Part shown: positions 5,968 through 15,351 of the stretch, one piece after another
Layout: each line of letters begins with the position of its first letter
Position numbering within the stretch: the stretch's first letter is position 1
Assembly: GCA_031281925.1 (NCBI GenBank)
Contig: JAITES010000093.1
Coordinates: forward strand, 1-18,310
From: Treponema sp.
GTDB lineage: Bacteria > Spirochaetota > Spirochaetia > Treponematales > Breznakiellaceae
Length of the DNA: 18,310 nt
Direction of reading: 5' to 3'
Program-made: the position numbers and the translations under genes
Notes under the pieces: model-generated
The model's database searches: none
Seen by the model: only the letters and a program-made list of their open reading frames with translations
What the model was told of the DNA's origin: nothing

Positions 5968-8900
5968 ATGAAGCACCCACTCCGCCTTCTGGCTATATCT
6001 TTCTATATTCTTGCCGCCGGTATTATTATCGCATGTTCCGGGCAGAAAAACGTTTCCGGGGATTCCCTCCGGCGGAACGGTGAAGAATACGATTATTCGG
6101 TTTCGCCCGCCGTCTTTGCGGACAGCGGTCTTGAGTATGCCACTGCAGAAGAGGCGGAACGGGCTTTTACCCTGGATTACCGCCTCCAGCACGGGGAGCC
6201 GGAATCCTTTGCGGAGACCCTGAGCGCGGAGGATCTTATGCAGGGAACGGCCTCTCCGGGTACGGGAAGAAGCGCTTCCGTCATTCCCGGCCTCCGCAAG
6301 CTTGCCGCCTACAAAACCTCATACTTCGATCCTGAAAAGGAAACCGCGCGGAAGCGGGAAATTGAGGAAGCCCAGGAAAGGGCTCTGCTCTCTTCGAGAC
6401 CCGCTGATGCGGAGAATGAGGCCCTCAGCGTCATTGACTGGGGGCCAAGGGGTAAATTTTCGGCTGCCGTACAGAGACCCTCCATATACGTCATGTTTTC
6501 CTCTCCCATGGTTCCGCTTGCCGGCCTGGGAAAGAAAAGCGATACATCTCCTGTCATGAGCATAGACCCTCCCCTGAAAGGCAGTTTCCGCTGGTACGGG
6601 ACAAGCTTTCTCAGTTTTGAAGGAGACGAACCCTGTCAGAGCCAGCAGCAGTACACAATCACTGTTTCCGCCAACGCCCAGTCTCTTTTCGGACAGAAGA
6701 TAAGCGGAGAACGGATCTTTAAATTTGAAACGGAAACCCTGGGCATCAAACAGCTCATTATCGGTGAAGAGTACCGGAAGAAAACCGGGTTCTACTTTGC
6801 GGAAAACGCCGTTCCTCCCGAAGCGGCCAAAGAGATAACCCTTGTTTTTAACTATCCTGTGCGCCTTGAGGATATTTCACCGTATCTTGAGATCAAAACC
6901 GCCGCGGGCGGAGAGAAAAACTTTACGCTCAGCCAGGAGGACGAAGGAAAACTGAAAGCACTATTGACAGGTGAAGTTGAGTTTGCCACGGAACTGTCAA
7001 TCACGCTCAAAGCCGGCGCCAAATCCTTTAATGCAACACTCGGCTCTCCCAGGGATCAGGTGTACCGATTCAATACTCCGGGGTCTTTTATGGTAAGCCG
7101 CACAGAAAGACTGCCAAGTTACGGAAAGTATCTTAATCTTCTTGAAATATACTTCAGCTGCCCCCTCAACAGGGATAGTGTCAGGGGGCACATTCATACA
7201 ACATTCAAAGACGGCAGAAATATTCCCTTCGACGAAAAGGATAATCTTGAAATCGAAGGCCGCATGCTCCGTGTATACAATCTTCCTGTCGGTTACGGCG
7301 ATATTTTCAATATCACCATAGACGCCGAAACGGAAGACATGTACGGCAGAAAGCTTACCAGGCCCTATACCGCCGAGATCAGAGTTCCCGATGAACCGCC
7401 TCCGGTGGGAGAAGTCAGATTCCTCACATGGAACGGCAGCCACAGGATGCTGGAAGCACAGTTCAAGCCCCGTTTCCTCTTTGAATACAGGAACATTGCG
7501 CCGGGGGGCTGGTATGAACTCGGTAAACAGGACAACCCCTTTTCCCGGGCGGCAGAACCGCTGCGTTTTTACCTGAAGCCGGGAGAAAAAAACTACCGCT
7601 ACTTTGAAGAGATCGACCTTTCGCCGTACCTTAACGAACAGGGGAAAGGCTTTGTGTTCTTCAATGCGGATGTAGCCCTCCTCAGCAATCAAAAGCGCAA
7701 GAATTCCGAAGAATTTGTGATCTACCAGCAGGAAAACGAAACCAGTATCCAGGTAACGGATCTGGGCATTACGGCGCGTTACGGTTTTAACAAGGCAACA
7801 GTACTGGTGTCGAAACTTTCAACGGGGGAACCGGTTGAAGGCGCAAGAGTACGGCTTCTCTCTCCCCAGGATCTGGAAGCAGGCTATGCCGGTATACCGG
7901 AACTGGAAGACTTCGGCAATGCCCTTACGGACAGCTCGGGGCTGGCCGTGATCCCGCTTGAAACAGGACTGCTCAGAAACAGTACCATGGGGGAATACTC
8001 CTATGAGCCTCCATATATTTTGGCGGAAAAAGACGGGGACATGGCTGTTTTTGACGCATCCTCCCATAACCTGTGGGCCTTCGGCGTCTATGCCTCTTCT
8101 CCCCAGCGGGCCGAAGAAGTCAAGGCCGTTACCTTTCTCTTTTCCGACCGGGGGATCTATAAACCCGGGGAAGAACTGTCCTTCCGGGGAGTTGACCGGA
8201 GTCTGGTACTGGGAATGTACACGATCTATCAGGGTTCATACACGGTGACCCTTGAAGAAGATTCCTACGACAGTAACACTGTTTCTGCCATCGAGGGGGA
8301 AGTTTCCGGTTCGGGCGGCTTCTACGGGAAAATTGTTCTGCCCGATGAACTCAGGCCCGGCTCCTACCGGCTTGTATACCGCCGCAGCAACGGTTCCGGT
8401 AATTCAAACATTACGGCAAGCCACCCGGTACAGGTTGCCTTCTTTGAACGGCTTAAATTTCAGGCTTCTGTCAGCAGACCGGAAGCCCAGGTGATCGCCG
8501 GGGAGGACATCTCCGTAAGTCTTTCGGCCTCCTATCTTTCCGGTGGAAGCCTTGCCGGTTCCTCCTGGGAAAGTTACTGGTACCGCCAGTCTGTCCGCTA
8601 CAGACCGGAAGGCGCTGCGGCAAGCTCCTATAGTTTCGGCCCCTTCAATGCCTACGACGGTCAGAGAAACATTGATTCTGCCCGGGGCGCTCTGGGCGCG
8701 GACGGGACAGCCCAACTCAAAACAAAAACAGAGGGACAAACCCAGACAGGCGCCCCCTACCGCTACTCGGTGGAGGCCAGCGTTACCGACATCTCAGGTC
8801 AGATGATCTCCGCAGGGCAGTCGGTGATAGTGCATCCCGCTTCCTTTTATCTCGGCCTTGCACGGGCCGGAAAGGCGGGCTTTGCCAGAAAGGGAGAAGA

Positions 8901-11900
8901 GGTTTCTTTTGACTACATTGCCCTGACTCCTTCCGGAGAGAAAGCCGGAAAGAATCTCTACCTTGCAAGCGGAGAAGACGCGGGGAAAATGAATCTGGAA
9001 CTCATCCGCGAGGACTGGAACCGGGTTCAGCAGCAGGGAGTGGGAGGCTATATATACGATCAGTATGTACGGGATCTTGTAACGGAGGACAGCAGAAAGC
9101 TGAACCTTGAAGAAAAAGGCAGTTTCAGAGTAAAGCCTTCCGGGGCAGGCTACTATACCATCCGCATATCTTCCCGGGACAGGGAAGGCCGGCAGATCAT
9201 AACGGAAAGCAGTTTCTATGTCACAGGTTCCGGCGGAGGTTACTGGGATCGCAATAACGCTGCGGAACTGCGCCTCATTCCCGACAGGAACCTCTACGAT
9301 CCCGGAGAAACGGCAACAGTAATGCTGCAAAGCGTAATCCCTTCGGGCTGGTATCTGATTACCGTGGAAAGGGAGGGGATCTTTACCGAAGAAGTCCGCC
9401 GCTTCACGGAGCCTGTCTCCACTTTTGAAATTCCTATTGCCGCAAATTATGTGCCCGTGGTCTATGTTTCAATATCCTCCTATTCGGTACGGGGAGGCCC
9501 CCCCAGCCACAACTACGGCAGTCCCGATCTGGATAAACCAAAGGGTTACTTCGGCGTTACAAAGGTCTTTGTCAACAAGCGGATCAAGGCTTTTACCGTA
9601 AAGGTGGAAAGCGACAAGAAAAGCTACCGTCCCGGTGAAGAAGTAAATATAACGCTGAAGGCCGAAAGGGGCGGCCAGCCCCTCTCCGGCGCGGAACTTA
9701 CGCTGATGGCGGTAGACAGGGGAGTGCTGGATCTTATCAACTACCACGTACCCGATCCGATAAACTATTTTTATGATGAAGAACGTTTCCCCCTTTCGGT
9801 ACGGGGAGGGGATTCCCGTTCCTGGCTCATGGATCCTGTTACCTACAATGTCAAGAATCTTGCGGGCGGCGATGAAGGCAAACTGGAGGAGAGGAAGGAC
9901 TTTAACCCCACCGCAGTCTTTGAGCCGATGCTTCTGACCGGCAAGGATGGTACGGTACGCTTCAGTTTCCGCCTGCCCGACACTCTTACTACCTATCGTT
10001 TAACGGTTTTCGGCGTGATGGGAGATCTCTTTGCCATCAGGGAAACCGAGATTGCCTCCCAGAACAGAATCAATGTCCGGGAAGTATTGCCCCGGCGCTT
10101 GAGGGAACGGGATACCGCGGAAGCAGGAGTCCTGATCAGCAATCTTGACGGAAAAGCCCACAAGATCTCCGTATCGCTTGGCATAGCCCCTCCACGGCAG
10201 GAATTAAACAATCCTTCGGGCCGGATCAAGGTTCCCGGAGAAGCCTTTGTAGACGGCAGGAATGAACACACCATTACTGTTCAAAGCGGGGAAAACGCGG
10301 TTGTTTATTTTGATCTTGCCGCGCAGAAAGAGGGAACCGTAGCCCTTGAATTCAGCATAAAAAGTGAAATTCTCAACGAAAAACTGGTAAACGAGATCCT
10401 GATAGAGCATCCCTATGTCAGGGAAACGGTAAGCAGCATAGGTGTAGTTTCGGGAATGGACGAAAACGGAAAACCGGTTTCCGGCCGGACTTCTTCACGG
10501 GAACTCATTGTAATTCCCGGCTTTGCCGATAACGGCGTGGGTTCCCTTTCCCTGAGCCTTGACGCGACCCGCCTGAGCCTTCTTGAGGAAGCGGTAAAAT
10601 ATATGTTCCACTATCCCTATGGCTGCATGGAACAGCGGAGCGCGGCGGTGCTTCCCCTTGTTATATTCGGTGAATACCTGGATATATTCAAACTTAACAG
10701 TGAAGTTGCCGATCCCAGAGCCGCTGTTGAAACGGAACTGAAACGCTGGGTCAATGTCCAGCTTCCCGGCGGAGGATTCCCCTACTGGCCCAGCGGAACA
10801 AGAGCAGATCTGTATGTAAGCATCAGGATTGCGCATATTCTGGCGCTGGCAAAGATAAAGGGCTATAATGTTCCTGCGGCCCTGAAAATCGACGATCTTG
10901 GCAAATATATCGAACAGAATCTCTACCGGTTCAACCAGGGAGATGATTCATACTACTATGTATCATACCTGGACTCCTACGGGATGTATGTACTTTCCCT
11001 GCTTGGAAGAAGCGTCGATCCTGCCAGGCTTGCGGAACTCCTTGCCAGGGATAATGTTGACGCTTCAGTCCTTTCGTTTACAGGCCTCTCGTACCTCCAT
11101 CTGGGCCGCAAGAGTGATGCCCAAAAGACCGCCGAACGCCTTCGGAACCTGATGCGCCTCACCGCCCGCGGAGTAGACATAACCGATCCCATGGATCGTT
11201 ACCGGTACCGCTACTACGGCGGCTCTATAGAACAGTTGGCCCTGAGCCTGGAATTTTTCTCCCAACTGTATCCGGGAGACACTATCAATACCCGTCTGCT
11301 TCACAGCCTTCTGGAAAGCAAGCGTTCCGCAACTTACTGGGAGAGCACCGCGGTAACGGTGCGTGTCCTTTCGGCAGTTGACGCCCTTATCCGCAGTGAA
11401 AACCTTGCCTCTACCGATCTTGAAGCCTCATCCCGAATCGGCGGCGCAGAACTTCTGTCGGGCGCCTTCAAGGGTCTTGCCGCCCTTCCGAAAAGCGGAA
11501 GCTTTGACTTCAGGACTTCCCCCCTCAATTCCCTGCAGCGGGACGCGCTTATCCCCCTGGAATTTGAAAGAAGGGGAAGCGGAAACCTCTACTACTCGGC
11601 GTCTTTGAGTTATGCCCTGCCGCCGGAACTGCAAAGTTTCCGGGATGAGGGGCTCGGTGTCTTCATGAGTATCCGGAACCTTGAGGGGGAAGAGATAAAC
11701 GGTACCGCCCTTGAATCGGGCAAAACATACCGGGCCAGGGTAAGGCTCTCCTCTAGCCGCGACAGAAACTATGTGGCCCTGCGGATACCCGTTCCCTCGG
11801 GAGCGGAGATCCTCGATCCGGGAATGGTAAGTACTCCGCGTTACGAAGAATTAAACGACAGCGAAAGGGGCCTTGAGGGGAGACGGGGAGCATGGCTTTC

Positions 11901-12090
11901 CAACAAGGTTATTCTGGACAACGAGATACAGTATTTCTGGGACAGCTTTGCCAAAGGTGAAAGTACGGTAGAGTTCCTCTTCAGGACCCCGAGGCGTGGA
12001 GTCTACCCCACCCCGCCGGTGCAGGCGGAATGTATGTATGAGGGTGAGATCTTCGGCCGCAGCCAGGGCCTGCTCTACACCATTGAGTAA
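5968..12090 (+). CDS. bacterial alpha-2-macroglobulin, thioester-containing lipoprotein
   Basis: A 2040-residue protease-trapping protein of the kind encoded by E. coli yfhM. Family knowledge: a protease cuts the bait region, the protein collapses around it, and a thioester binds it covalently. Residues 1-22 are a lipoprotein signal ending in the lipobox I-I-A-C, with C23 to be lipidated, so it is membrane-anchored. N-terminal macroglobulin-type domains start near residue 130. Related strands recur as DRGIYKPGEEL (D727), DRNLYDPGET (D1106) and DKKSYRPGEE (D1216). The core region NPTAVFEPMLL begins near residue 1313, and the likely bait segment lies just before it (about 1265-1310). The thioester motif is intact: C1553-M-E-Q1556. 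ATG 5968 is chosen because it directly begins the signal peptide; the frame is open 75 bases upstream but across the promoter. pbpC overlaps its 3' end, the usual bacterial pairing. Confidence 0.95.
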   Translation: MKHPLRLLAISFYILAAGIIIACSGQKNVSGDSLRRNGEEYDYSVSPAVFADSGLEYATAEEAERAFTLDYRLQHGEPESFAETLSAEDLMQGTASPGTGRSASVIPGLRKLAAYKTSYFDPEKETARKREIEEAQERALLSSRPADAENEALSVIDWGPRGKFSAAVQRPSIYVMFSSPMVPLAGLGKKSDTSPVMSIDPPLKGSFRWYGTSFLSFEGDEPCQSQQQYTITVSANAQSLFGQKISGERIFKFETETLGIKQLIIGEEYRKKTGFYFAENAVPPEAAKEITLVFNYPVRLEDISPYLEIKTAAGGEKNFTLSQEDEGKLKALLTGEVEFATELSITLKAGAKSFNATLGSPRDQVYRFNTPGSFMVSRTERLPSYGKYLNLLEIYFSCPLNRDSVRGHIHTTFKDGRNIPFDEKDNLEIEGRMLRVYNLPVGYGDIFNITIDAETEDMYGRKLTRPYTAEIRVPDEPPPVGEVRFLTWNGSHRMLEAQFKPRFLFEYRNIAPGGWYELGKQDNPFSRAAEPLRFYLKPGEKNYRYFEEIDLSPYLNEQGKGFVFFNADVALLSNQKRKNSEEFVIYQQENETSIQVTDLGITARYGFNKATVLVSKLSTGEPVEGARVRLLSPQDLEAGYAGIPELEDFGNALTDSSGLAVIPLETGLLRNSTMGEYSYEPPYILAEKDGDMAVFDASSHNLWAFGVYASSPQRAEEVKAVTFLFSDRGIYKPGEELSFRGVDRSLVLGMYTIYQGSYTVTLEEDSYDSNTVSAIEGEVSGSGGFYGKIVLPDELRPGSYRLVYRRSNGSGNSNITASHPVQVAFFERLKFQASVSRPEAQVIAGEDISVSLSASYLSGGSLAGSSWESYWYRQSVRYRPEGAAASSYSFGPFNAYDGQRNIDSARGALGADGTAQLKTKTEGQTQTGAPYRYSVEASVTDISGQMISAGQSVIVHPASFYLGLARAGKAGFARKGEEVSFDYIALTPSGEKAGKNLYLASGEDAGKMNLELIREDWNRVQQQGVGGYIYDQYVRDLVTEDSRKLNLEEKGSFRVKPSGAGYYTIRISSRDREGRQIITESSFYVTGSGGGYWDRNNAAELRLIPDRNLYDPGETATVMLQSVIPSGWYLITVEREGIFTEEVRRFTEPVSTFEIPIAANYVPVVYVSISSYSVRGGPPSHNYGSPDLDKPKGYFGVTKVFVNKRIKAFTVKVESDKKSYRPGEEVNITLKAERGGQPLSGAELTLMAVDRGVLDLINYHVPDPINYFYDEERFPLSVRGGDSRSWLMDPVTYNVKNLAGGDEGKLEERKDFNPTAVFEPMLLTGKDGTVRFSFRLPDTLTTYRLTVFGVMGDLFAIRETEIASQNRINVREVLPRRLRERDTAEAGVLISNLDGKAHKISVSLGIAPPRQELNNPSGRIKVPGEAFVDGRNEHTITVQSGENAVVYFDLAAQKEGTVALEFSIKSEILNEKLVNEILIEHPYVRETVSSIGVVSGMDENGKPVSGRTSSRELIVIPGFADNGVGSLSLSLDATRLSLLEEAVKYMFHYPYGCMEQRSAAVLPLVIFGEYLDIFKLNSEVADPRAAVETELKRWVNVQLPGGGFPYWPSGTRADLYVSIRIAHILALAKIKGYNVPAALKIDDLGKYIEQNLYRFNQGDDSYYYVSYLDSYGMYVLSLLGRSVDPARLAELLARDNVDASVLSFTGLSYLHLGRKSDAQKTAERLRNLMRLTARGVDITDPMDRYRYRYYGGSIEQLALSLEFFSQLYPGDTINTRLLHSLLESKRSATYWESTAVTVRVLSAVDALIRSENLASTDLEASSRIGGAELLSGAFKGLAALPKSGSFDFRTSPLNSLQRDALIPLEFERRGSGNLYYSASLSYALPPELQSFRDEGLGVFMSIRNLEGEEINGTALESGKTYRARVRLSSSRDRNYVALRIPVPSGAEILDPGMVSTPRYEELNDSERGLEGRRGAWLSNKVILDNEIQYFWDSFAKGESTVEFLFRTPRRGVYPTPPVQAECMYEGEIFGRSQGLLYTIE

Positions 12091-14398
12091 ACCCTCTCCA
12101 TTGCCGCCGCATCTTCGCAGGCGTGCGCTTCACAAGCGCGCGGGCCTGGCCGCAGCAATACTGTTGGGCCTCCTGCTCTTTCTGTGGCTTCTTGTCCGTT
12201 ACTCCCCCTACCCGGAGCTGAAACGGTTTCAGGAACGTCCCTGCAGCATCCGTATTTACGATCGCAACGGTGAACTGCTGCAGATCACGAGCCTTGAGGA
12301 CGGACTCCGCCGGGAATACTGCCCCCTGGAAGAAATGCCGCAGATCCTCCGGTCGGTTTTTATTTTTTCGGAAGACGCCCGCTTTTACCGGCACTTCGGC
12401 GTAGATATTCCCGCAATTTTCAGGGCGGCCTGGCTTAACTTCAGACAAAAACGGCTTGCAAGCGGAGCTTCCACCATCACCATGCAGCTTGCCCGCCTGA
12501 TAAGCGCGGCCTCTTCGGGAACAGAGCGGGGCCGTTTCCCGCTCTACGGCCGGAAACTTGCGGAAGCGATCAATGCGCTGCGGCTTGAAGCCCGGCTTTC
12601 CAAGGATGAGATCCTCGAACTGTACCTCAATTCCCTGCCCTTCGGCTTTCAGACCGAAGGAGCGGCTTCCGCAGCGCGGAACTTTTTTGCATCGGATCTC
12701 CAGAGACTCTCTCCTGCGGAGATCTTCTGCCTCGCAGTCATTCCCAGGAGGCCTGCGGCCTACAACCCCCACAATCAATGGGAAGCCTGTGTACAGACGG
12801 CAGAAAATCTGCAGAAACGCTACAGCCTCTCCCCTTCCGCAGAACCTCTGGCGGCCGCAGTAAGCGCGGAAGACTTCAGGTTTGCAGCGGGCAGGGTTAA
12901 ACGTTTCGATTATCCTCTGGAAGTTCCCCACCTGATCCGCCATATACGGAACGAAGCCTTCTATCCCCAAAGGGGGGATCTCCGTCTTTCCATAGATCTC
13001 TCCCTGCAAAAACGCATCGAAACCCTGATAGCCAGAGATGTGCAGCGTTACTACAGTCAGAGGCTCAACACCGGGGCCGCCGTTGTGCTTGACAATGCTT
13101 CAGGCGAAATCCTCTCATGGGTGGGCAGCGCCGATTACGGTAACGAGGAACATGCAGGACAGATAGACGGCGTGCTGGCCCTGAACCAGAGCGGCAGCAG
13201 CATGAAACCGTTTCTCTATGCCCTTGCCCTCGAAAAAGGCTTCAAGCCTACCGATGTGATTGCCGACATACCTCTCCAGTTCGGTTCGGAGGAACTGTAC
13301 TTCCCCCGGAATTTCAATAATCGCTACAATGGCCCCATGCTTTTCCGCTCCGCGCTGGCTTCAAGCCTCAATGTTCCTGCGGTGTATCTTCTCTACCGTT
13401 TGGGACTTCTCAATTATATAAACTTTCTCCGCTCTCTTGGTTTTTATTCCCTCAAAGACGCCGAAGAAAAGGCGGGCCTTGCCCTTGCTCTGGGAGACAG
13501 CCCCGTAAGCCTTCTCGAACTGTGCAGGGCGTTCAGCATCTTCCCCAATGACGGCGCCCTGATTCCCCTCAGCTTCCAGGCCGGCCTTGCCTCATCTTCC
13601 CCGGTTACAAATCCTGTTTCCCAGGATACGGCAAGACTCATCAGTTCCATGCTCTCGGACAGGAACGCACGGGTTCTCGGTTTCGGCAGGGCGGGGAATT
13701 TTTCTACACCCTTCCAGGCCATCTTCAAAACAGGAACGGCAAACCAGTATCAGAGCATTGTCGCGCTGGGGGCCACGCCCCGCTACACCGCCGCCGTATG
13801 GATGGGAAATTTTACCGGAGAAACCGTAATCGGCAAAACAGGCAGCTCCATCCCCGCGCTGATTGTCCGGGATACCCTTATATACCTGCAGGGAAACTCA
13901 GGCCCCGTATTCAGGGAACCTGAAAACTATTCCCCGAGGCGCATCTGTTCCCTCTCCGGCATGGAACCTACCGAAGCCTGCCCTTCCTCAATAACAGAAT
14001 ATGTGCGGCATGACACCGTTTTGGAAGGCTGTACCTGGCATTACCGGGAAGGGGGAAGGACACAGATACGCTATCCGCCTGAGTATCAGGCATGGTTTCT
14101 CTCCGGCAGCAGGGAAGGGGAACTTGATTACCGGGGCGCTCCCCTGGAGATTGTTTTGCCCCTGGACGGGGCTGTCTACTACAGGGGAGAACGCACAAAC
14201 TCTGTCGGGCGGGAGGAAATCCCTGCGGAGATCACAGGCGGCGCGTTTGACGAAATTGAAGTCCGCTATGATGGTGCCCTCTTCAGCGTGGGGCGGCCTT
14301 TCCGTTTCTACCTTCCCTGCGAAGAGGGAGAGCACACACTGCAGGTGTTCTGCGGAGAAGAAACGGCGTCTGTCAGTTTTACTGTTGACCCTTCCTAA
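12083..14398 (+). CDS. pbpC: penicillin-binding protein 1C (bifunctional glycosyltransferase/transpeptidase)
   Basis: A class A penicillin-binding protein that polymerises and crosslinks peptidoglycan in the periplasm, anchored by one N-terminal helix (residues about 21-38). The GT51 domain carries SEDARFYRHFGVD with catalytic E97. The transpeptidase domain has S372-S-M-K375 (SxxK), S428-L-N430 (SxN) and K549-T-G551. The C-terminal ~90 residues (IVLPLDGAVYY to SFTVD) are the extra beta domain typical of PBP1C. The start is uncertain. TTG at 12083 overlaps the alpha-2-macroglobulin stop by 8 bases and gives 771 residues, close to E. coli PbpC (770). ATG at 12038 (786 residues) and TTG at 12101 are alternatives; none has a strong Shine-Dalgarno sequence. 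The overlap indicates one operon with alpha-2-macroglobulin. Confidence 0.93.
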   Translation: MSKPSPLPPHLRRRALHKRAGLAAAILLGLLLFLWLLVRYSPYPELKRFQERPCSIRIYDRNGELLQITSLEDGLRREYCPLEEMPQILRSVFIFSEDARFYRHFGVDIPAIFRAAWLNFRQKRLASGASTITMQLARLISAASSGTERGRFPLYGRKLAEAINALRLEARLSKDEILELYLNSLPFGFQTEGAASAARNFFASDLQRLSPAEIFCLAVIPRRPAAYNPHNQWEACVQTAENLQKRYSLSPSAEPLAAAVSAEDFRFAAGRVKRFDYPLEVPHLIRHIRNEAFYPQRGDLRLSIDLSLQKRIETLIARDVQRYYSQRLNTGAAVVLDNASGEILSWVGSADYGNEEHAGQIDGVLALNQSGSSMKPFLYALALEKGFKPTDVIADIPLQFGSEELYFPRNFNNRYNGPMLFRSALASSLNVPAVYLLYRLGLLNYINFLRSLGFYSLKDAEEKAGLALALGDSPVSLLELCRAFSIFPNDGALIPLSFQAGLASSSPVTNPVSQDTARLISSMLSDRNARVLGFGRAGNFSTPFQAIFKTGTANQYQSIVALGATPRYTAAVWMGNFTGETVIGKTGSSIPALIVRDTLIYLQGNSGPVFREPENYSPRRICSLSGMEPTEACPSSITEYVRHDTVLEGCTWHYREGGRTQIRYPPEYQAWFLSGSREGELDYRGAPLEIVLPLDGAVYYRGERTNSVGREEIPAEITGGAFDEIEVRYDGALFSVGRPFRFYLPCEEGEHTLQVFCGEETASVSFTVDPS

Positions 14399-15312
14399 AG
14401 TTCATCCAGATTAAAAGGCGTTTCCTGATAGACAAAGTTGAGCCAGTTGCTGAAAAAAAGATGGGCATGGGCCCGCCAGCGCACGACCGGTTTCCGTGAA
14501 GGATCGTCCTGGGGATAATAATTTTTTGGCGGAGTGATGGGAAGCCCCTTTGCCAGATCCCTCCTGTATTCCCTGTCCAGGGTCAGGGGATCGTACTCAA
14601 GGTGGCCTGTAACATAAACCTCCCGGCAGTCCCGCGCGGTAACGATAAAAACCCCCGCTTCCCGGGTTTCCGACTGTATCGTCAATGCCGGGTGAGAGGC
14701 AATAGCATCCCTGTCGCTGGCCGTATGCCGGGACTGGGGAGCAAGAAATTCATCATCAAATCCCCGGAAGAGAGGGGAATACTGTTCGTTTACCTCATGC
14801 GGAAAAACGCCGAACAGTTTTGATGCGAGAGGCTTCTTGGGAATCCCGTAGCGGCGGTACAGGCCTGCCTGGGCTCCCCAGCAGATATGCATGGTGGAAA
14901 AAACATTCTTTCCCGAATAGTCTATTACCCCGGAAAGTTCTTCCCAATAATCCACCTCTTCAAAGGGAAGGGTCTCCACCGGCGCCCCGGTGATGATGAG
15001 ACCGTCAAGACGCAGGCCGGAATTTACAATCTCTTCGGAATTAATATAGAATTTTTCAAGGTGTCCCGGAGGGGCGTTCTTCGAGTCGTGGCTTCCCATC
15101 CGTAAAAAAATAATATCCACCTGCAGGGGACTGTTCCCCAGCAGCCTGAGAACCTGGATCTCCGTGTCCAGCGTCGTGGGCATAAGATTCAACATTCCAA
15201 CCTTGAGGGGCCGGATGTCCTGATGTTCCGCCCGGTCATTGGGCATTACAAAAACCCTCTCATGCTGAAGGGCGTCGAAGGCAGGCAAACTTCTTGGTAT
15301 CTTTATAGGCAT
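14395..15312 (-). CDS. metA: homoserine O-acyltransferase MetA, predicted acetyl-CoA type
   Basis: A 305-residue cytoplasmic enzyme that acylates homoserine, the first committed step of methionine synthesis. The nucleophile is C144 (MHICWGAQAG, E. coli C142). H237 and E239 (VTGHLEYD) complete the catalytic set. The conserved start MPIKIPRSLPA and end NFVYQETPFNL are typical. In E. coli a glycine at 111 favours succinyl-CoA, while Bacillus cereus MetA has glutamate there and uses acetyl-CoA. The equivalent here is E113 (GAPVETLPFEEVDYW), so acetyl-CoA is predicted despite the usual 'succinyltransferase' label. The start has no Shine-Dalgarno sequence but has a promoter ending 9 bases upstream. 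The stop overlaps the pbpC stop by 4 bases, tail to tail. No other methionine gene is in the window. Confidence 0.94.
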   Translation of the reverse strand: MPIKIPRSLPAFDALQHERVFVMPNDRAEHQDIRPLKVGMLNLMPTTLDTEIQVLRLLGNSPLQVDIIFLRMGSHDSKNAPPGHLEKFYINSEEIVNSGLRLDGLIITGAPVETLPFEEVDYWEELSGVIDYSGKNVFSTMHICWGAQAGLYRRYGIPKKPLASKLFGVFPHEVNEQYSPLFRGFDDEFLAPQSRHTASDRDAIASHPALTIQSETREAGVFIVTARDCREVYVTGHLEYDPLTLDREYRRDLAKGLPITPPKNYYPQDDPSRKPVVRWRAHAHLFFSNWLNFVYQETPFNLDEL

Positions 15313-15321
15313 GGCTTACAT

Positions 15322-15349
15322 ATCATAACATATTCGTATATAATTTCAA
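15322..15349 (-). promoter_or_regulatory. metA promoter, near-leaderless geometry
   Basis: On the reverse strand TTGAAA (15344-15349, 5 of 6) is followed after 16 bases by TATGAT (15322-15327, 5 of 6). Nine bases separate the -10 box from the ATG, predicting a 5' leader of only about 2-4 bases. No Shine-Dalgarno sequence is present. Confidence 0.6.
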
Positions 15350-15351
15350 GC

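Noticed and set aside
6997..7692. 231-codon antisense frame within alpha-2-macroglobulin
   Set aside because: It is a shadow of the real gene, with no family resemblance or ribosome-binding sequence.
11981..13009. 342-codon open frame on the reverse strand opposite alpha-2-macroglobulin and pbpC
   Set aside because: It is antisense to conserved domains of two genes, has a low-complexity basic translation and no start signals.
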